From: Mauremys mutica
Taxonomy: Eukaryota; Chordata; Testudines; Geoemydidae
Reading direction: 5' to 3'
DNA: 64,000 nucleotides
Assembly: GCF_020497125.1 (NCBI RefSeq)
Contig: NC_059082.1
Location: forward strand, 61,334,948 to 61,398,947
Under the pieces are notes generated by a model, which saw nothing but the letters and a program-made list of their open reading frames with translations, did not search any database and was not told the DNA's origin. The position numbers and the translations under genes were made by a program. Positions 46,743-58,830 of this stretch are shown here, piece after piece (within the stretch, counting starts at the first letter, position 1; each line of letters starts with the position of its first letter).

Positions 46743-46990
46743 TAGAATTACAGTGGTGGACAAAGGCCCCAACAGCAATCAAGGCTGCATTGTGCAAGGT
46801 GCTGTATAAACACACTAGAACAGTCCTCCCCTCAAAAACCGTCTTTGCTAAACAGACAAGAGACACAAAGGAAGGATTATCCCCATTGCACAGAGGGGAA
46901 ACTGAGGCAGTGAAAGACTAAGTGACTTCTCCAAGGTCACGCAGGCAGCCAGTCCTAAAGGCAGGAATAGAATCCACATGTCAAGTTCCA
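46743..46990 (-). mobile_element. L3/CR1-like tail joined to a MIR-like SINE
   Basis: GGTGCTGTATAAACACAC resembles the reversed L3-type tail. ATTATCCCCATTGCACAGAG, GGAAACTGAGGCAG and CTTCTCCAAGGTCACGCAGG are reversed MIR. Confidence 0.62.
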
Positions 46991-47559
46991 GTCCAGTAAA
47001 CTGCATAAAATGTCACTAGATTAAAGTAAACAGAACACCAGCCTAGGGACCACCTCAGCAGTTTGCCTGCCAGAGCCAAAAAATAGAGCTGTGACATTGA
47101 GCAGGCAGGCAGCTCCGAGTGATGTCTGCAGGTTTAATGTAGCACAGGCATCTTGCTGCATTTGATTCCTCCCAGGCTGGCAGAGCTGCCCATGCAGTTG
47201 CCTGCAGGCAGACAGTGGATGCCAAGTCCAGACATAATGAGCACTTAGCATTTGTTCAGCACCTTGAACGTGTAAGTAAATGTCAGCATCTCTTGGAGGC
47301 AGCAGAATTAGCCACATATTACTAATTGGGAAACTGGCACGGTGAGTTAATCTATTCACAAGTGGGCAGGTATTAGGAATGTAGATGGGCCAAGAAGCTT
47401 AGTTCAGAACAAGAACTTCAGGGTTTTGGTTCTAGCAGATACCCTGATTTGGGAAGTGCTGGAAGGCCTCTCAACCATTTAAAGTTCCCTTTGAATTAAG
47501 TACCTGCCTACAATTCACTTCTGGTATAGAATCAGACTCCAGGCTGAGAGCTAGGAGTG

Positions 47560-47800
47560 CTAGAGAGTAGTGTGGGTAGAGCACTGGACTGGTACTCAGA
47601 AGAGCTGGGGTCTAGTCTTGGCTCTGCCACTGATCTGCTGTGTGAGCCCAGGCAAGACACATCCCCTCTCTGTGCCTCAGTTTACCCATCTGTAAAATGG
47701 GGATCGTGACACTGACCTCCTTTGTAAAGCACTTTGAGATCTACTAATGCAAAAGTGCTATGTAAGAGCTGGGTGTTATTACAGACTGGGGGCGGAGAGA
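47560..47800 (+). mobile_element. MIR-like SINE, well preserved
   Basis: GTGGGTAGAGCACTGGACTG, CTTGGCTCTGCCACTGATCT, CTGTGTGAGCCCAGGCAAG and CCTCAGTTTACCCATCTGTA run in consensus order. Confidence 0.75.
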
Positions 47801-47890
47801 GGAACTAGCTCCCTGAAGGACCTGGCACATAGAGTAACTTTCCTCCCTCTACTCTTCTGCACATCTCTCTGCCTCAGAAATACTTGGGGA

Positions 47891-48340
47891 ACATAAGAAC
47901 GCCCATACTGAGTCAGACCAAAGGTCCATCTAGCCCAGTATCCTGTCTTCCGAAAGTGGCCAATGCCAGGTGCCCCAGAGGGAATGAATAGAACAGGTGA
48001 ACATCAGGTAACCCATCCCATTGCCCATTCCCAGCTTCTGGCAAACAGAGGCTAGGGACACCATCCCTGCCCATCCTGGCTAATAGCCATTGATGGACCT
48101 ATGCTCTATGAACTTATCTAGTTCTTTTTTGAACCCTGTTATAGACTTGACCTTTACTACATCCTCTGGCAAGGAGTTCCATAGGTTGACTGTGCATTGT
48201 TTGAAGAAATACTTCCTTTTGTTTGTTTTAAATCTGCTGCCTATTAATTTCATTTGGTGACCCCTAGTTCTTGTGTTTCGACCCCTAAACGCAAAGACTA
48301 GAGGCTATTACATGAAATTAATAGGCAGCAGGTTTATTAA
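47891..48340 (-). mobile_element. CR1 3' end with a small inverted piece at its 5' junction
   Basis: Minus-strand CR1 tail from ACATAAGAACGCCCATACTG to about 48300. At 48313-48336 the motif GAAATTAATAGGCAGCAGGT reappears in the plus sense. An inverted 5' piece is what twin priming produces. Confidence 0.75.
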
Positions 48341-49534
48341 AAATATTCCAACCTGATTTTCATTCCTTGTTGAAACTTCCACTACCACACACAAACACTC
48401 AAGAACTACCAGCTGCTCTCCCCTTCAGCTAGCTGGCTTTCATGAACACTCTCAGAGAATTATAGGAAGGTGTAATTTTGAATGTCATTTTTTAATTGTT
48501 TCAAAATGTGTTTTTAACTGTAAGCTCCAACTCCTTACTCAAGCACCTTTCCCCACATCTGACTACTAATGATTTTACATCGGAATGTGCTGAAAACGTT
48601 TGCCTAACAGGCTTGCAGGCAAGGCAATGAAACCATCCCCTACAACTCGTGCTCTTTCCACCCCCATAAGCTAAAATGGAAGGTTGCAAAGATTTCAAGC
48701 CACCAGGGGTTCTTTATCCTGAGAGGAGAAAACATAGCAAGGGGATGTGGCAGTAAGGGGTCTATATGGGAAGGGGCAAAGATCAATTGATGCCCTGTCT
48801 CGGGGCTCCCCAGACTGGGGAGGGCAGGTTTTATCACCAGCCAGTTCAAGAAGTGGGCTAATAAAGCCCCAGCTCTTTAAGAAACAAAGAGCCTCCCAAA
48901 GAAACATGTGGCAAGCCTCAGCCAAACCTCCGCTATCAGGGTTACTCATCCCAGCAACACTTCCTAGGGTTAATCCTTTCAAAGCAGCACATGACTTACA
49001 TGCACCACTTCCTGGCTCCCTACTCGCTCTTACACAGAAATACATGGCTCACCTCTGCAAATTCCAAGAAATAAAACAAAGTAACAGCAATTGCTCCTAC
49101 CAGCTTCCCCATTTTCAGGCCCACAGAGTCCTATAGTGTTTGACTTCTCTTCACACTGCTCCTTTCCTTTCCCCTGTCCCCCTGCATCTGATTGATCAGC
49201 CAGAGTATAGGGAAGGCAGCCAGACCTTTGATCTCCTACAGCTGTTTCTACTCTCTCCTGAATTTGTCTACACTGAGCACAGACAGCTGTGGTTCTTCTA
49301 AGGGAAAGGGAGTTAGTTAACCATTTCCCTGCCAGTCCAGCAATGGGGTCTGTACACCCCATCAGAGAGGTGTTGACGGTTTCTCATTACATATACGGTT
49401 TCTCGCTTGCTCTGTCACAAAAGTATGATAAGTCTTTAGATAGGCATGTGGGAAAGCCAAGGTCAGTTCTTGGTCCCCACATCAGCATCAAAACCATCGG
49501 AGGTGTCCCCATCCTGTCCGTCAGCAGACAGGGA
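48341..49534. other. unassigned sequence
   Basis: Mutually overlapping frames (for example 48695-49136, 49030-49362) without domains. No repeat recognised. Confidence 0.45.
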
Positions 49535-49810
49535 GGATGATCCAGTAGCAAGCTGGGGCTTCGGAGACATAGGTTCAATTCCCCACTCTGCCACAAACTT
49601 CCTGTGTGACCTTGGGCTAGTCACCTAGTATTGCTGCCCCAGAACCGCAAAGGTAATTAGGCACCTATTTCCATTCATTTCAATGGGAGTTAGGCACATA
49701 AATACCTTTGAGGGTTTGGACCTCTGGGCCTTAGTTCCCCATCTGTAAAATGGGCACAATAAGGGTGTTGTAAAGATAACTACATTAAAGATTGTGAGAT
49801 GCTCATGTAC
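49535..49810 (+). mobile_element. MIR-like SINE
   Basis: TTCAATTCCCCACTCTGCCA, CTGTGTGACCTTGGGCTAGT and TTAGTTCCCCATCTGTAAAA, with an insertion of about 60 bases between head and tail. It abuts the long-TIR transposon at 49822. Confidence 0.65.
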
Positions 49811-49821
49811 TGTGAGTAGGA

Positions 49822-50725
49822 CAAGGGGTATAACATTAATGACCTGTTGACCCCATCCCTTGAATCCTAAGGCCCCACCCACCTGTCATCATAAGACCCC
49901 ACCCCCTGGGGTATTAGTTCCAGGGCCAAGATAGATGCATGACTGGAAGCCAGGGGTGGTATGAGACTCCTCTGAGAACTCCTCCCATCACCCTCTATCA
50001 GTTAGAGTTGGTTTCAGCCCCAAACAGGGCAGGTACCAGGGAGGAATGACCTGCCCATGAGAGCATTGTGCGACTGAGAACTCCCCTCACAGCCCTTTAC
50101 CAATTGGCAAAGGTTTCACCCCCTTAGGCCATCCCAGAAGGGAAATGTGTACCAATCAGAAAAGGTGTAGTACAAGGGTCTAGGCCGGAACCCCACGATC
50201 TCTGGAGCTCGACAGCTGGCCAGCCATCAGCACTGCCCCAGAAGTCCCAATGCTGCATGGAAGAGTCCATCTCATTTCAAGAACACCTTTTTCAGAAATC
50301 ATGGAAACACAGAGGAAACATTGACTCATTCACCACCCCCATGAGAACTTCGGGGGGACAGGGGGTCACCCTGGCACGTGCCCTATTTGGTCAAATCCCC
50401 TCCTGGGGCAGTCCTATAGGGCGGAAACTTTCTCCGATTGGTAGAGGATGGTGGGAGGAGCTCTCAGATGGGTCACCCCGCCCTGGAAGTTCCTGTTTGG
50501 CTGGATCCACTCTTGGGATCCACTCTGGGGGCTGAAACCCACTCCAATTGGTAGAGCTCAGTGAGGGAAGTTCTTCGAGGGGTAACATGACACCTTGCAT
50601 CCAATCATGTGTCCATCTCAGCCCTGGAGGCAATACCCCAGGGGGGGTGGGTCTTACGGTGACAGGTGGGTGGGCCCTTAAGGGTCAAGGGACAGCATCA
50701 TCATGTGATTGACGTTGTACCCCTG
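49822..50725. mobile_element. DNA transposon relic with ~95-bp terminal inverted repeats
   Basis: The left terminus (49822-49910) and right terminus (50625-50725) align as reverse complements, including GGCCCCACCCACCTGTCATC against GACAGGTGGGTGGGCCC and CCCCTGGGGTATT against AATACCCCAGG. The interior carries repeated ATTGGTAGAG/ACCAATTGGC motifs and no coding region. No clear target duplication is visible. Confidence 0.68.
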
Positions 50726-52361
50726 GTGTTACTACGTGGTGATGGGGGCCATGTGAACACCCACCATCGAAGGACAGCAGTCTCTTTGTGTGTCCCTCCA
50801 ATAGCTCTGCAACCCCAGAAATACACCCTTATTTGATGTTCTTTTCCCAGGTTCTAGCACAGCCTTTCTGCTACTGCCTTTCACTTTCACATCCAAATTT
50901 AAGGACGGGATCCTCAGGGAGTAAATACACCTGATGAATGACTGGCAAATGCAGAAGGGACCTGGATCTGTTATTGTCATAAAATGCTAAATGAGTTCTT
51001 CCAGACATGTTCACTGGACAGAAACCATGATAACCGCTTCCTACCAGAAAGATGCCAACCAGGTACAGAGAGACAGCCAACATCATGGCAATATTTCCTT
51101 GCTGTCTGTGTGTTTTAAAGGTCACTGTTAAGATGTTGATCAAATCTACCACACTATTTTCCTGCCTAAAATAGGAGGCTGACAATGCAACAAGTGGCTA
51201 ATCTCAGCATTTTACTGACATCTAGTGGCAAGTCTCCACATCTCCTTTCTGCAGGGATTAAAAAAAATAATACCTGTAATAAAGCATCTTTCTCCTGCTA
51301 ACTTTTAAAACTTAAAACAATCAGTGATCTATGTTACAGGGACCGAGGAAGAAAGGAGCATCTCATACTTAACAGTCAACATTCCCTGCCCTCACAATGC
51401 ACATCTGTTTGGATAAAGAGCCTGGCTAAACACCCTAAAATGTTAACAATGTGTTAGGAGTAAGGAGTCTCCTCCAGCTGGAGAGTGGATAAGGATATTG
51501 GGGAGAGGAAAGGAACAAAGATGTACCTTTAGGAAGTGGTGTAGTTCCCAGAGGAACGTAATAAGGTTGCAACACATAGGACTTCTGACAATAGACAGAT
51601 CTTTTATTCCCTGGCTGCAGTCACAGATCATGAGTCAAAGTTAGAATAATTCATATCTAGTAGGATTAGGAAGGACTATCAAGAGAGAGACTTTCCCATA
51701 GCCCACAGTGGCTTTCCACACAAGTGGGCCCCTACATAACCCACTTCAGCCCGCGGACACTGTCCTCTCATAACTTTATCTGCAGCACAGTTCTGCAGGT
51801 GCAACCCATCCTTCTGCAGCTGCTCAATCCCTAGGCGAAGAATTTGCAGGCAGAAGTATCTGCTCTGGGGACTGCAGTGGACCCAGGACACGTATCTTGT
51901 AGTGCTATGCATAGAACTCTTCTGCTCCAGCCTAGATCATTTGAAATCTATGATTTTCCAGGTGGCCCAAAAGGATCTTTTCATTTCCAGACCAACCCTA
52001 TGAGGTACTGAAGTTGTGATACCTGTGGGCCCTCAGAAACACCTAGGCAGCCCTATACTAACGGCTTGTACTTTCAAAGCTACTATTGACCAGAAGATAT
52101 GAAGTTGCTCTGTATAGCTGCATTACACAAGCTTCACAACAACCCTCTTATGTAAAGGACTCTCACATCTCCATTTTGCCAAAGGCTAAAGTGAAAATGA
52201 TGATACATAATATTTGGCACTTATAGCATCTTGCAGCCAAGGATCTTGGTTACAAACATTGCTAGCCTCGTTCCACATCTGTTGTACGAGTAAGAAACAG
52301 GCAGAGAACTGGTGAGTGACTTATGCAAGGTCATAAGGCAAACCAGTAGCAAAACTGGGGC
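50726..52361. other. unassigned sequence with one membrane-segment-like frame
   Basis: The minus frame 50871-51185 (104 codons) includes a hydrophobic stretch IAMMLAVSLYLVGIFLVG preceded by an AG. I do not recognise a family and no partner exon is seen. The remainder shows nothing. Confidence 0.35.
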
Positions 52362-52705
52362 TATGTATACACTAAATTGATGCAAGTTACGCTGGCATAA
52401 TGCCATCACAGCTATTATATCACTGGCACATGTGCACATTTGGTTGCTGGCATCAGCAATTTGCATACAAACCAGGAGTACTTGTGTCAATGCAATGTGC
52501 GGCACACCCTGGGTAGATATCCCAGCATGCCATGCACCACTCTCTGGGGCAATACCTTTTGGAGGATTTTTGCAATGTGTATGGAGTAGAAATGAGTCAT
52601 TCTGGGAGGTAGGGGTCAATTTCCCATCATGTAACTTTCTCCACTTGATAATGCCATCCATAGTCCATAATTTTTGCCCTTTTAAACCCTCCCTTAGGAG
52701 GGAGA

Positions 52706-52890
52706 AAGGGATGGATAGCTCAATGGTTTGAGCATTGGCCTGCTAAACCCAGGGTTGTGAGTTCAATCCTTGAGGGGGCCACTTAGGGAACTGGGGTAAA
52801 ATTAGTACTTGGCCCTGCTAGTGAATGCTGGGGGCTGGACTCGATGACCTTTCAGGGTCCCTTCCAGCTCTATGAGATAGCTATATCTCC
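52706..52890 (+). mobile_element. Cry-type tRNA-derived SINE inside the Harbinger element
   Basis: It has an A box region GATAGCTCAATGGTTTGAGC, B box region GTTGTGAGTTCAATCCTTGA and tail CCCTTCCAGCTCTATGAGA. It sits between the left end and the transposase relic of the Harbinger element. Confidence 0.87.
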
Positions 52891-53169
52891 CCCACCACAC
52901 ACTTGTCAGCCATCTCTGAGTGAAGCATGGAACCCACACAGCTCTGCACTATTGTCATGAAAGTTGCAGAGGCTGAGTAATCCTCTGGTATTTGCAGAGC
53001 CTCAGGCAGTACCACAACACTGGGCACATGATTTCTTTCAGGACAGACTGCTAAGGGACACAGTGAAAACCAATTCAAGGCTGTAGGGAGCATTCATGGA
53101 GCAGCACCAGGCAGTGGAGTGCCACCTCTGGGCCTGAGAAGCAAGCCCTGACTGGTGGGATTGCATCAT

Positions 53170-54136
53170 AAAGCAGGTTTGGGATGATGAGCAACACCTG
53201 CACAACTTCCAGATGCAAAAAGCAACATTCCTGGATCTGTGCGCTCAGCCCAGCCCTTCAGCACATAGACACAAGAATGAGAGCTGAGAAGCAAGTGGCA
53301 ATTCACTGTGGCAGCTTGCAATGCTGAATTGCTATTGGTCAGCGGGGAATAATTTTGCAGTTGGAAAATCCCCTGGGGGGCTGTTGTCATGCAAGGGGGT
53401 AGGGCTATTAATCATACCCAGCTACACAGAACTGTGACTCTAGGCAACATGCAGGACATTGTGGATGGATTTGCAGCTATGGGGGTCCCAAATTGCAGTG
53501 GGGTGACAGACAGCATGCACATCCTTAGTTTGGCCCCTGCCCACCTTGCCACAGATTACATCCACAGAAAGGGCTACATTTCTATGCTGATGCAAGCACT
53601 GGTGGGTCACTGCTGACCGTGGGCTGGTCGGAGGTGCATGATGCTCAGATCTTTTAACACAGGCCTGTTCAGGAAGGTTCAAGCTGAGACATTCCCCCCA
53701 CAACTGGCAGATTGCCATCGGTGGCATTGAAATGCCAATCGTGATGCTAGGAGCCTACCTCTTGCTGCCCTGGCTCACGAAGCCATACACGGGTCAGCTT
53801 TACAGCTCCAAGAAAAAATTCAGCTACCAGCTCCGAAGGTACAGAATGACAGTTGAATGTGCTTTTGGGTACACTGAAGGGACGGTGGTGCCATTTCCTC
53901 ACTAGATCAGATCTCAGGCAGAAAAAAATATCCCAGTGGTTACAGCTCCTTGTTGGGTCCTGCATAATATTTCTGAGGCAAAGGGGGAAAAGTTGCTGCT
54001 GGGGTGTAGTGTGGAGAGGGAGCGGCTGTCTGCTGACTTTGAACAGCCAGACCCAACAGCCACTAGAAGAGCTCAACGTGAAGCTATGCAGCAGAGGGAG
54101 GCCTCAAACGAGCACTTTAACAGGCAGTCATGGTAA
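53170..54136 (+). pseudogene. Harbinger transposase relic (HARBI1-like DDE nuclease)
   Basis: The relic reads across three frames. KATFLDLCAQPSPSAHR is followed by RAINHTQLHRTVTLGNMQDI, VDGFAAMGVPNCSGVTDSMH, HLATDYIHRKGYISMLMQAL, a shift to LTVGWSEVHDAQIF, then GAYLLLPWLTKPYTG, RRYRMTVECAFG and a C-terminal LHNISEAKGEK with a tail ending EHFNRQSW. These are the blocks of a PIF/Harbinger transposase in order. The three acidic positions (VTDS, VHDA, VECA) are still visible. Premature stops (for example after ALVGHC, and near 53905) and frameshifts inactivate it. The family cuts and pastes the element together with the Myb-like partner encoded on the other strand. Confidence 0.78.
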
Positions 54137-54534
54137 AGTGCTGTGCTGGACAGCATGGTACCTGGCCCTGAAGTTTTGTGCTGCGCTGGGTGTACATTTG
54201 TGACTATCACACTGTCTTGCAATGAACCTGTGAATTATGCAGTGCTTACTGCACATTTATAAATATTACATGTTTTGCACTCAATCTACAAGTTCTGTGG
54301 CCCTGTTCAATTACAATTCCTGTGCGCTTTAGATAGTGCTCAGCATTCATTCATGTCTGGATCATTAAGTAATAAAGATGAATTTATTTAAAAAAAATTG
54401 TTGTGTAACAAAAAAAGTGCAAAGAATGTGCAGTAAAAATAAAACAGTGAAAAACCAAACAGAATATAAACTTAGAATGCTAAAAAACACGTGTCCATTT
54501 CAGTTCATTTCAGCCATACACACACTATGCGTGG

Positions 54535-56215
54535 CTGTCACAGCTCGGCATATGTGAAGCAGTGGTGGTCCTCACTGTCCCTCCCCGGTGGAGTGGCAGG
54601 ATAGGAATGCAACCCGTGATGCCACGTGGAATGTTGGGAGGGAGGGGTGCAGGGGACTGCAGAACTGTGGTTCTCCATTGACTGCAAAGGGAGGCACACA
54701 TGTGACTGCTGGAGCTGTATGTCAACAAGAGCCTGTAGCATTTATGTTTGCAGCCTGAGAAGCCCCATTATGTCCTGGCGCATTTCCCAATCTTACCTGC
54801 TGAGAAACCTGGCTCTCTCTCCTATCCACTCTTCCCTTCTCCAGGCTGTCTGCTGTATTCACCCTCCAGCTCCTTCATTCAAGGTCCGATGCACCACTGG
54901 CTTGCAGGATCTCATTGAGCATGTCCGCCCTAATCCACTTCTTTCTCCTCCACCTCCTCAGGGTAGGTGTTCCCTGGATGTGGAGCTGGCACCCCTCACA
55001 GCCACAACGGTGGCAGCTATAGATAAAACAGACAGATGTATCATTGACTTTATAGTGGAAAGCAATACTCCCTTCCCTTATTCCCATAAGAGACATGCTA
55101 ATTGACACTTCAGCTTCTTCAGCCTCCGCACACCACCAGTGTGCAGCTGCAGCTGTGATGAGTGCGGACTGCTGGGGTTGAGGAGGAGGGAATTGTTTTG
55201 TGTGAAACAAAACAACAACAAAAAAACATTGACCCCCAATTCCATGGGCATGAGTACAGGGCAAAGGCACCGAATACTGGCATTACTTTCCAAAGGCCCT
55301 GGTGATTTTAGCTGATATCTCACTTCTAAGGATAACAAAGGCACAGAGAACACTGCTGCTGCTGGTGCTCCAAAGCTGCCCAGGCTTAGAAGCCACTATC
55401 CCATTTACTGCAGTGGTGCCTGCCAAAGTCATAGGGGAGTGGAGTGGGAAAGTGTCCTACTGCAGACACAGGAATTAGGGCAGCCAGCTGTAGAAACCTT
55501 AGGAAGAGGACTGCAGAGTACTTCCATGGAAGTTTCATTGAGATCTCTCAAGAGGATACAAGGGATATCCCTGAGTACATAAGCAAACTGCTTCACATGG
55601 TTCTCCACTAACTCTACAGGGGAAAGAAAAGCAGATACCTATCTCTAAGCTAGTTGTACCTCTACCTCTTCTTGTTTGAGTAAAACAATGAAAAGCAGAT
55701 ACCTGTCCTGCTAACTTGGGGTTGGGCCAGGAGCCATCTTCGCATTTATGGGTGGGCGCTTGCACACACTTATCTGAGGTGCCTTCCCGGATCAGGCTTG
55801 TCTGGACTGTGGTTCACAGCACGGCGGGACCCCTCCACCGCATGGCCTTCCTCCTCGTTGTTCATAGCAAGGGTTTCTGTCTTAGGGTCCAGCGAGGCAT
55901 CCATGGCGGTCTGTGGGATGCTGGTGGTGACTCCACCAAGTATGGCATTCAGTTCTGTGTAAAAGTGGCAGGTCTGCAGCTTAGCATCAGATCGACTATT
56001 GAACTCCCTGGCCTTGTGGTATATGCCTGCCACAGTTCCTTCACTTTCACTGGGCACTGCTGCTCATCCCTGTCGCACCCCTTCACCTGTGTCCCCTGTG
56101 AAGTCGTTGTAGTTGTCCACACTTCAATGACTAATTGTAGCTGTACCTGCACAGGCTCAGGAGGTCCAATACCCCGTCTAATCCAGGAAGGACCGCATCT
56201 GGCCAGGGTGGCCAA
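54535..56215 (-). pseudogene. Harbinger Myb/SANT-like partner protein relic
   Basis: On the minus strand the order is CDRDEQQCPVKVKELWQAY, KAREFNSRSDAKLQTCHFYT, ELNAILGGVTTSIPQTAMDA (55770-56215). A decayed middle follows, then RADMLNEILQASGASDLE (about 54875) and a C-terminal block MLQALVDIQLQQSHVCLPLQ with PSQHSTWHHGLHSYPATPPG (54538-54741). These are the DNA-binding domain end and the transposase-binding tail of the Myb-like protein of turtle Harbingers. Frameshifts separate the blocks. The SANT start is lost with the right end of the element. Confidence 0.72.
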
Positions 56216-56290
56216 GGTGGCAGTTGCACACTACAATGCTCGCCAAGCTGGGCAATTAGCAAAAGAAATTTCAAAAATATTCCCTTAAAT

Positions 56291-57326
56291 TCTTCCATTT
56301 TATCTAGCTGAAATTCATTGCTCAGACAGCACTGACAGTATTGGAGCCTCTCATTTCTGAAGTTTGCCCATTATTACCAATACTTTAAAACAAGACCATC
56401 AATTGACACGAAAGGGAAATACCCTAGTTTAAATGGAATGGAGATTACACTTGCAGCATAAGCTTCAGTATTTATCTAATCACTATTATTTTGAGGAAAA
56501 AAAGGGGGAAGATTCAAACAATGGTGCTATGATTTCTTCTCTCTTCTAAACTACTCCAGACCCAGACATTTTACGTTCCAGGTGGATAACAAAGTAAATT
56601 CTAACTCCTAAGAGACTTTAAAAAAGTGGCTTCCTAAGGATTCCCTATTTTGTCTGTCAGTTACACCATGTGAAAGCTGTGCCATTGATAGCTAAGAAGA
56701 TATTTATCTTTAACCAGCAACCCGGCAAGCTCAACCTGAAAATTGAGCAGAGTTCTATTCTTCTCATGCCCGGTCACTAGTAAATGACGATCTCTCGGGC
56801 CAATTTATTTATTCTGATTTTTACAAACAATGATAAAACATGTCCAGCCAGTGCTATGGCCGCTGTGGACAATCTTTGAGAAATACACTAATTATGTCCT
56901 CCATGCCCTCTATGGCACCACCATTGTCCTCGAGCTGTGCCTTCAGTTGTACCTGTGGAAGCCAACCAAAGACTAATAGGTTAGCACAGATTTTTATTGA
57001 GGACGTTTCCCTGTAGGATATATTTCAGCTCATTAATAAATGTACATTCACACTCACATCTGCACAGTGCTCTTAGTCTTTCAGCTGGCTAGACTGTTAT
57101 GATTGAGGGTGCAATCTTGAGAAAATGACCACGCATGGAGGTTTAATTCTACTGCTTTGGGGAACACGCTACAAGTAGTATAGGGAAGTTCCATCACTGA
57201 AGTTCCTGATAGCTTGTAATTTAGCTTGATGACTTTTAGAGCTGATCTATTTTACAAGTTGCATCAGATTAACTAATGGTGTGTTTTAAAACTGTTTCAG
57301 TAAAATGGGTGTAGGTTTGTGCATAC
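56291..57326. other. unassigned sequence
   Basis: No gene or repeat recognised between the Harbinger relic and the CR1 tail, apart from MITE-like AT-rich inversions near 57240-57320. Confidence 0.45.
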
Positions 57327-57597
57327 ACATAAGAACATAACGGCAATACTGGGTCAGACCGAAGATCCATCTAGCCCAGTATCCTGTCTTCTGACAGTGG
57401 CCAATCCCAGGTGCCCCCGAGGGAATGAACAGAACAGGTAATCATCAAGTGATCCATTCCCTGTCACTCCTTCCCAGCTTCTGGCAAACAGAGGCTAGCA
57501 ACACCATCCATGCCCATCCTGGCTAATAGCCATCGATGGACCTATCCTCTGTGAATTTATCTAGTTCTTTTTTGAATTGTTATAGGTTTGATTTGTT
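57327..57597 (-). mobile_element. CR1 3' tail fragment
   Basis: Minus-strand CR1 tail from ACATAAGAACATAACGGCAA to TATCTAGTTCTTTTTTGAA, then truncated. Confidence 0.75.
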
Positions 57598-57649
57598 TAG
57601 CTTACTATTTGAAAGATCCCAAATACTCTATTCTTACACCAAAAGAAGA

Positions 57650-57748
57650 TTGTCTATATACAAACTTGCACCAGTTTAACCAAAATCTTTAAAAATGTAC
57701 TTTCAGTTAAACCTGTGCCAGTTTGTAGGTATATAAGGCTTATTTATA
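57650..57748. mobile_element. small palindromic MITE
   Basis: Inverted repeat of about 27 bases: TACAAACTTGCACCAGTTTA against TTAAACCTGTGCCAGTTTGT. Confidence 0.5.
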
Positions 57749-58822
57749 TTATAGTAGTCCTAGGGACCCAAACTGAGTAAAACAATCCTGTATCCCCAAG
57801 ATCTTACACTGTTTAAGGTCTTAACACCAATCCCCTCCTGATAAAATCAGAATGAGCAGACAGGTGACAGAATTCTATTCTTCTGCCACAAGGTAGAGGA
57901 AAAATCTACGTTTCTATCATTTTTAGCACAGTAGAAATTACTTCAGAGGAAGCGCCATGAGATTCTAGTTCATCTGTCATTGTGCAGGCCTTTAAGTTTA
58001 GAGATCCTAGGTCTAAAGGTAAAAGGGGATCTTCATGACCAGAGTAGCTAAATTAAAAGCATGAGACACTATTAAAATTCCTGAATCATGATTTATGCGA
58101 CCACTCTCGCAATACGAGCAGGCAGGGTAGCCTCTTTCCCGATGGACCTTCCTCAGGACTTCAAGGAATGAGAGGAAATGTGACAAAGAGGCCTGGTTAG
58201 TTAGCCCCTTGTGCTCTAGAACTTAGCTGCTTGAACAGATGATTCTTTTTTTGGCATGATCAACATCAAAGGTAGTGGTAATGTTAAAGCACCTGGAAAC
58301 AAAATACCCACTCTGCCAGGGTGAACTATCTTCATACCCTAGCTTTCTCTCTGCTCACGCAGATAAACTATGATCAAATACTGAAAAAAGTCTGTTCTTA
58401 TTAGAACTAAGTTATTATTGTGATTTCAGAGCTAAAGGATCCCTGAGCAGTTCAGGCTAATTGTGCACCTCTCTTACCCTCATCCTAGATCGTCTGTCAT
58501 GATCCAAGCGGATATTCTACCATGTCAGGGAAGTGTCTCATGATAAACTTCTCTCCCCTCCCCCCTTTCATCTGTAGAATAAATGGGAGATAAAATACTG
58601 GAATCAGTCAAAGTAAGTTCTTCAGAGCAAGATTGTTTGCTTCGAACTTCTTGAGCTGCTGAGCATGACATCAGGGAATGCAAGTGACCACGAGCTCATT
58701 TAACTAGGTGGATGCTGGGACAGTTCTATGTAAATAGAACTAAGGACTCTTACCACATCTAACTTGTGCCAAAGCACAGGATTTAGGAGATGGGCAAAAG
58801 TGTGGTAGGGCAATTTCCAAGT
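57749..58822. other. unassigned sequence
   Basis: Nothing recognised. Confidence 0.5.
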
Positions 58823-58830
58823 GATAGATG

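Larger units (their letters stand above)
52362..56290. mobile_element. PIF/Harbinger DNA transposon, right end lost
   Basis: The left end starts near GGGCTATGTATACACT and includes the subterminal GGGTAGATATCCCAGCATGC. A transposase relic on plus (53170-54136) and a Myb-like relic on minus (54535-56215) converge. No matching right terminal repeat follows the Myb-like N-terminal part, so the element is cut near 56290. A Cry SINE is nested at 52706-52890. Confidence 0.75.

Noticed and set aside
52706..52780. Possible tRNA gene
   Set aside because: The tRNA-like head belongs to a full Cry SINE with its LINE-like tail; it is not a functional tRNA.
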